From contig NZ_ONER01000116.1 of the NCBI RefSeq assembly GCF_900316895.1, forward strand, positions 1-6,600: DNA of 6,600 bases, in the 5' to 3' direction. Positions 6,019 through 6,600 of this stretch are shown here, one piece after another (position 1 is the first letter of the stretch; the number at the start of each line of letters is the position of its first letter). Both the position numbers and the translations under genes were made by a program. The DNA is from an uncultured Methanobrevibacter sp. (GTDB lineage Archaea > Methanobacteriota > Methanobacteria > Methanobacteriales > Methanobacteriaceae). The notes beneath the pieces were generated by a model. That model searched no databases and was not told the DNA's origin. It saw nothing but the letters and a program-made list of their open reading frames with translations.

Positions 6019-6600
6019 TCATCCCATCGGTGTGAAACCCTGATTTTCGATGGATTTTTGGGCATCGTTAAGCAGATATCTGACGAATTCGTCAACTTCG
6101 GCCTTGTCTTCATTGACCTTGATGACGCTTATGACATGTTGGGTGTCATACTTCAGAAGCTCGTTTCCCTTGAAATAACTGGCATTCAAAAATGTATATA
6201 AGTTTTCAGAGTTTCTTACAATTTTAAATGCGTCAAACTGTGAATTTACCCTTTCCTTTATATTGTATTTTATGTCATAATGGTTAAGGCTGTTCCAGGC
6301 AAGCCTTTGGGCAGATCCGTTTACTCCAACAAAGTCAAGGCCCTCCAAATCGGATATGCTTTCGACGTTTCTGGATTTCGGACTTGAAACCAGAACGAGA
6401 TAGTCATAGGCTATCGGCATGAAGTTGATGTCTCTTTCATAGGCAATCAGAGGGTCATCCAAAGTGAGAATGTCCACGGCTCCCCTTTTTGCAAGTTCAA
6501 ATGCATCCTCGTCGCTGCTGCTGTAGATGTTGAGGTTAAACGGTGTTTCGATACTTTCCAAAAGTCCGGTGCTGATGTGTCCTCCGGCAATGTTGATGTC
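6019..6600 (-). CDS. Type 2 periplasmic-binding-fold protein, 5' end missing
   Basis: The frame is open to the right edge, so 193 C-terminal residues are visible, beginning DINIAGGHISTGLLESIETP. The pattern is that of a type 2 solute-binding lobe pair: a first strand leading into a Gly/Ser/Thr loop, then YSSSDEDAFELAKRGAVDILTLDDP (the usual 'A..L..G.aDi' segment), then PIAYDYLVLVSSPKSRNVESISDLEG, the crossover strand and hinge typical of anion-binding families such as PstS or TupA/ModA-like proteins. The end, AQKSIENQGFTPMG, is also typical of these. It could be a lipoprotein or secreted binding protein of an ABC importer, or a ligand-sensing domain of a regulator. The missing N-terminus (signal peptide or DNA-binding domain) would decide. 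The substrate cannot be read from the sequence. The frame has no ATG within the window; the TTG codon at 6561 is internal, not a credible start. Confidence 0.68.
   Translation of the reverse strand, partial: DINIAGGHISTGLLESIETPFNLNIYSSSDEDAFELAKRGAVDILTLDDPLIAYERDINFMPIAYDYLVLVSSPKSRNVESISDLEGLDFVGVNGSAQRLAWNSLNHYDIKYNIKERVNSQFDAFKIVRNSENLYTFLNASYFKGNELLKYDTQHVISVIKVNEDKAEVDEFVRYLLNDAQKSIENQGFTPMG

Noticed and set aside
5916..6113. Minus-strand frame overlapping the end of the binding-protein gene
   Set aside because: It runs out of frame through the conserved end of the binding protein, then through AT-rich intergenic DNA; no family resemblance.
6019..6561. Complete gene starting at 6561
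   Set aside because: The start codon there is an internal TTG and the frame stays open with family-like sequence (DINIAGGHISTG) to the window edge, so the gene is partial.

Overview
The window looks like a piece of a low-GC methanogenic archaeon of the Methanobacteriales, most likely Methanobrevibacter or a close relative. The evidence is a very large secreted adhesin-like protein with GGA(I/V)Y beta-helix rungs, Ig-like domains and a lysine-rich tail; the start of a class I type lysyl-tRNA synthetase; a short archaeal-type ThiC; and a kinase closely resembling the Methanocaldococcus nucleoside kinase MJ0406. Intergenic DNA is extremely AT-rich and carries oligo-T terminators. The genus is inferred from remembered family features, not from a search.

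Layout. Bases 1-69 (minus) are the first 23 codons of lysS, which runs off the left edge. A divergent, AT-rich promoter region (70-240) separates it from the adhesin-like protein gene on the plus strand. The main adhesin frame runs 241-2994. It has a signal peptide, an acidic spacer, a parallel beta-helix of about 14 rungs and four Ig-like domains. It stops early because the frame changes inside the fourth Ig-like domain, and the expected lysine-rich C-terminal module continues in another frame to 3322. The gene is therefore probably a frameshifted pseudogene or a recently truncated allele. It meets thiC (3400-4698, minus) in a 77-bp convergent spacer. Each gene has a near-perfect hairpin plus T-tract terminator that includes its own stop codon. 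Upstream of thiC, after a 232-bp AT-rich gap, is the PfkB-family nucleoside kinase gene (4931-5845, minus). A 173-bp gap with several small palindromes and a direct repeat follows. The right edge is the 3' part of a gene for a type 2 periplasmic-binding-fold protein (6019-6600, minus, open at its 5' end).

Function. Apart from the surface adhesin, the content is housekeeping: lysyl-tRNA charging, thiamine pyrimidine synthesis, nucleoside salvage, and probably solute capture or sensing. The three complete or nearly complete minus-strand genes have gaps of 173 and 232 bp and look like separate transcription units rather than one operon. I found no CRISPR array, tRNA, rRNA, insertion sequence, toxin-antitoxin pair or phage gene, and nothing that amounts to a new biological system. 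The most notable points are the frame disruption of the adhesin, the paired stop-codon terminators, and the one-residue-shorter cysteine cluster of ThiC.
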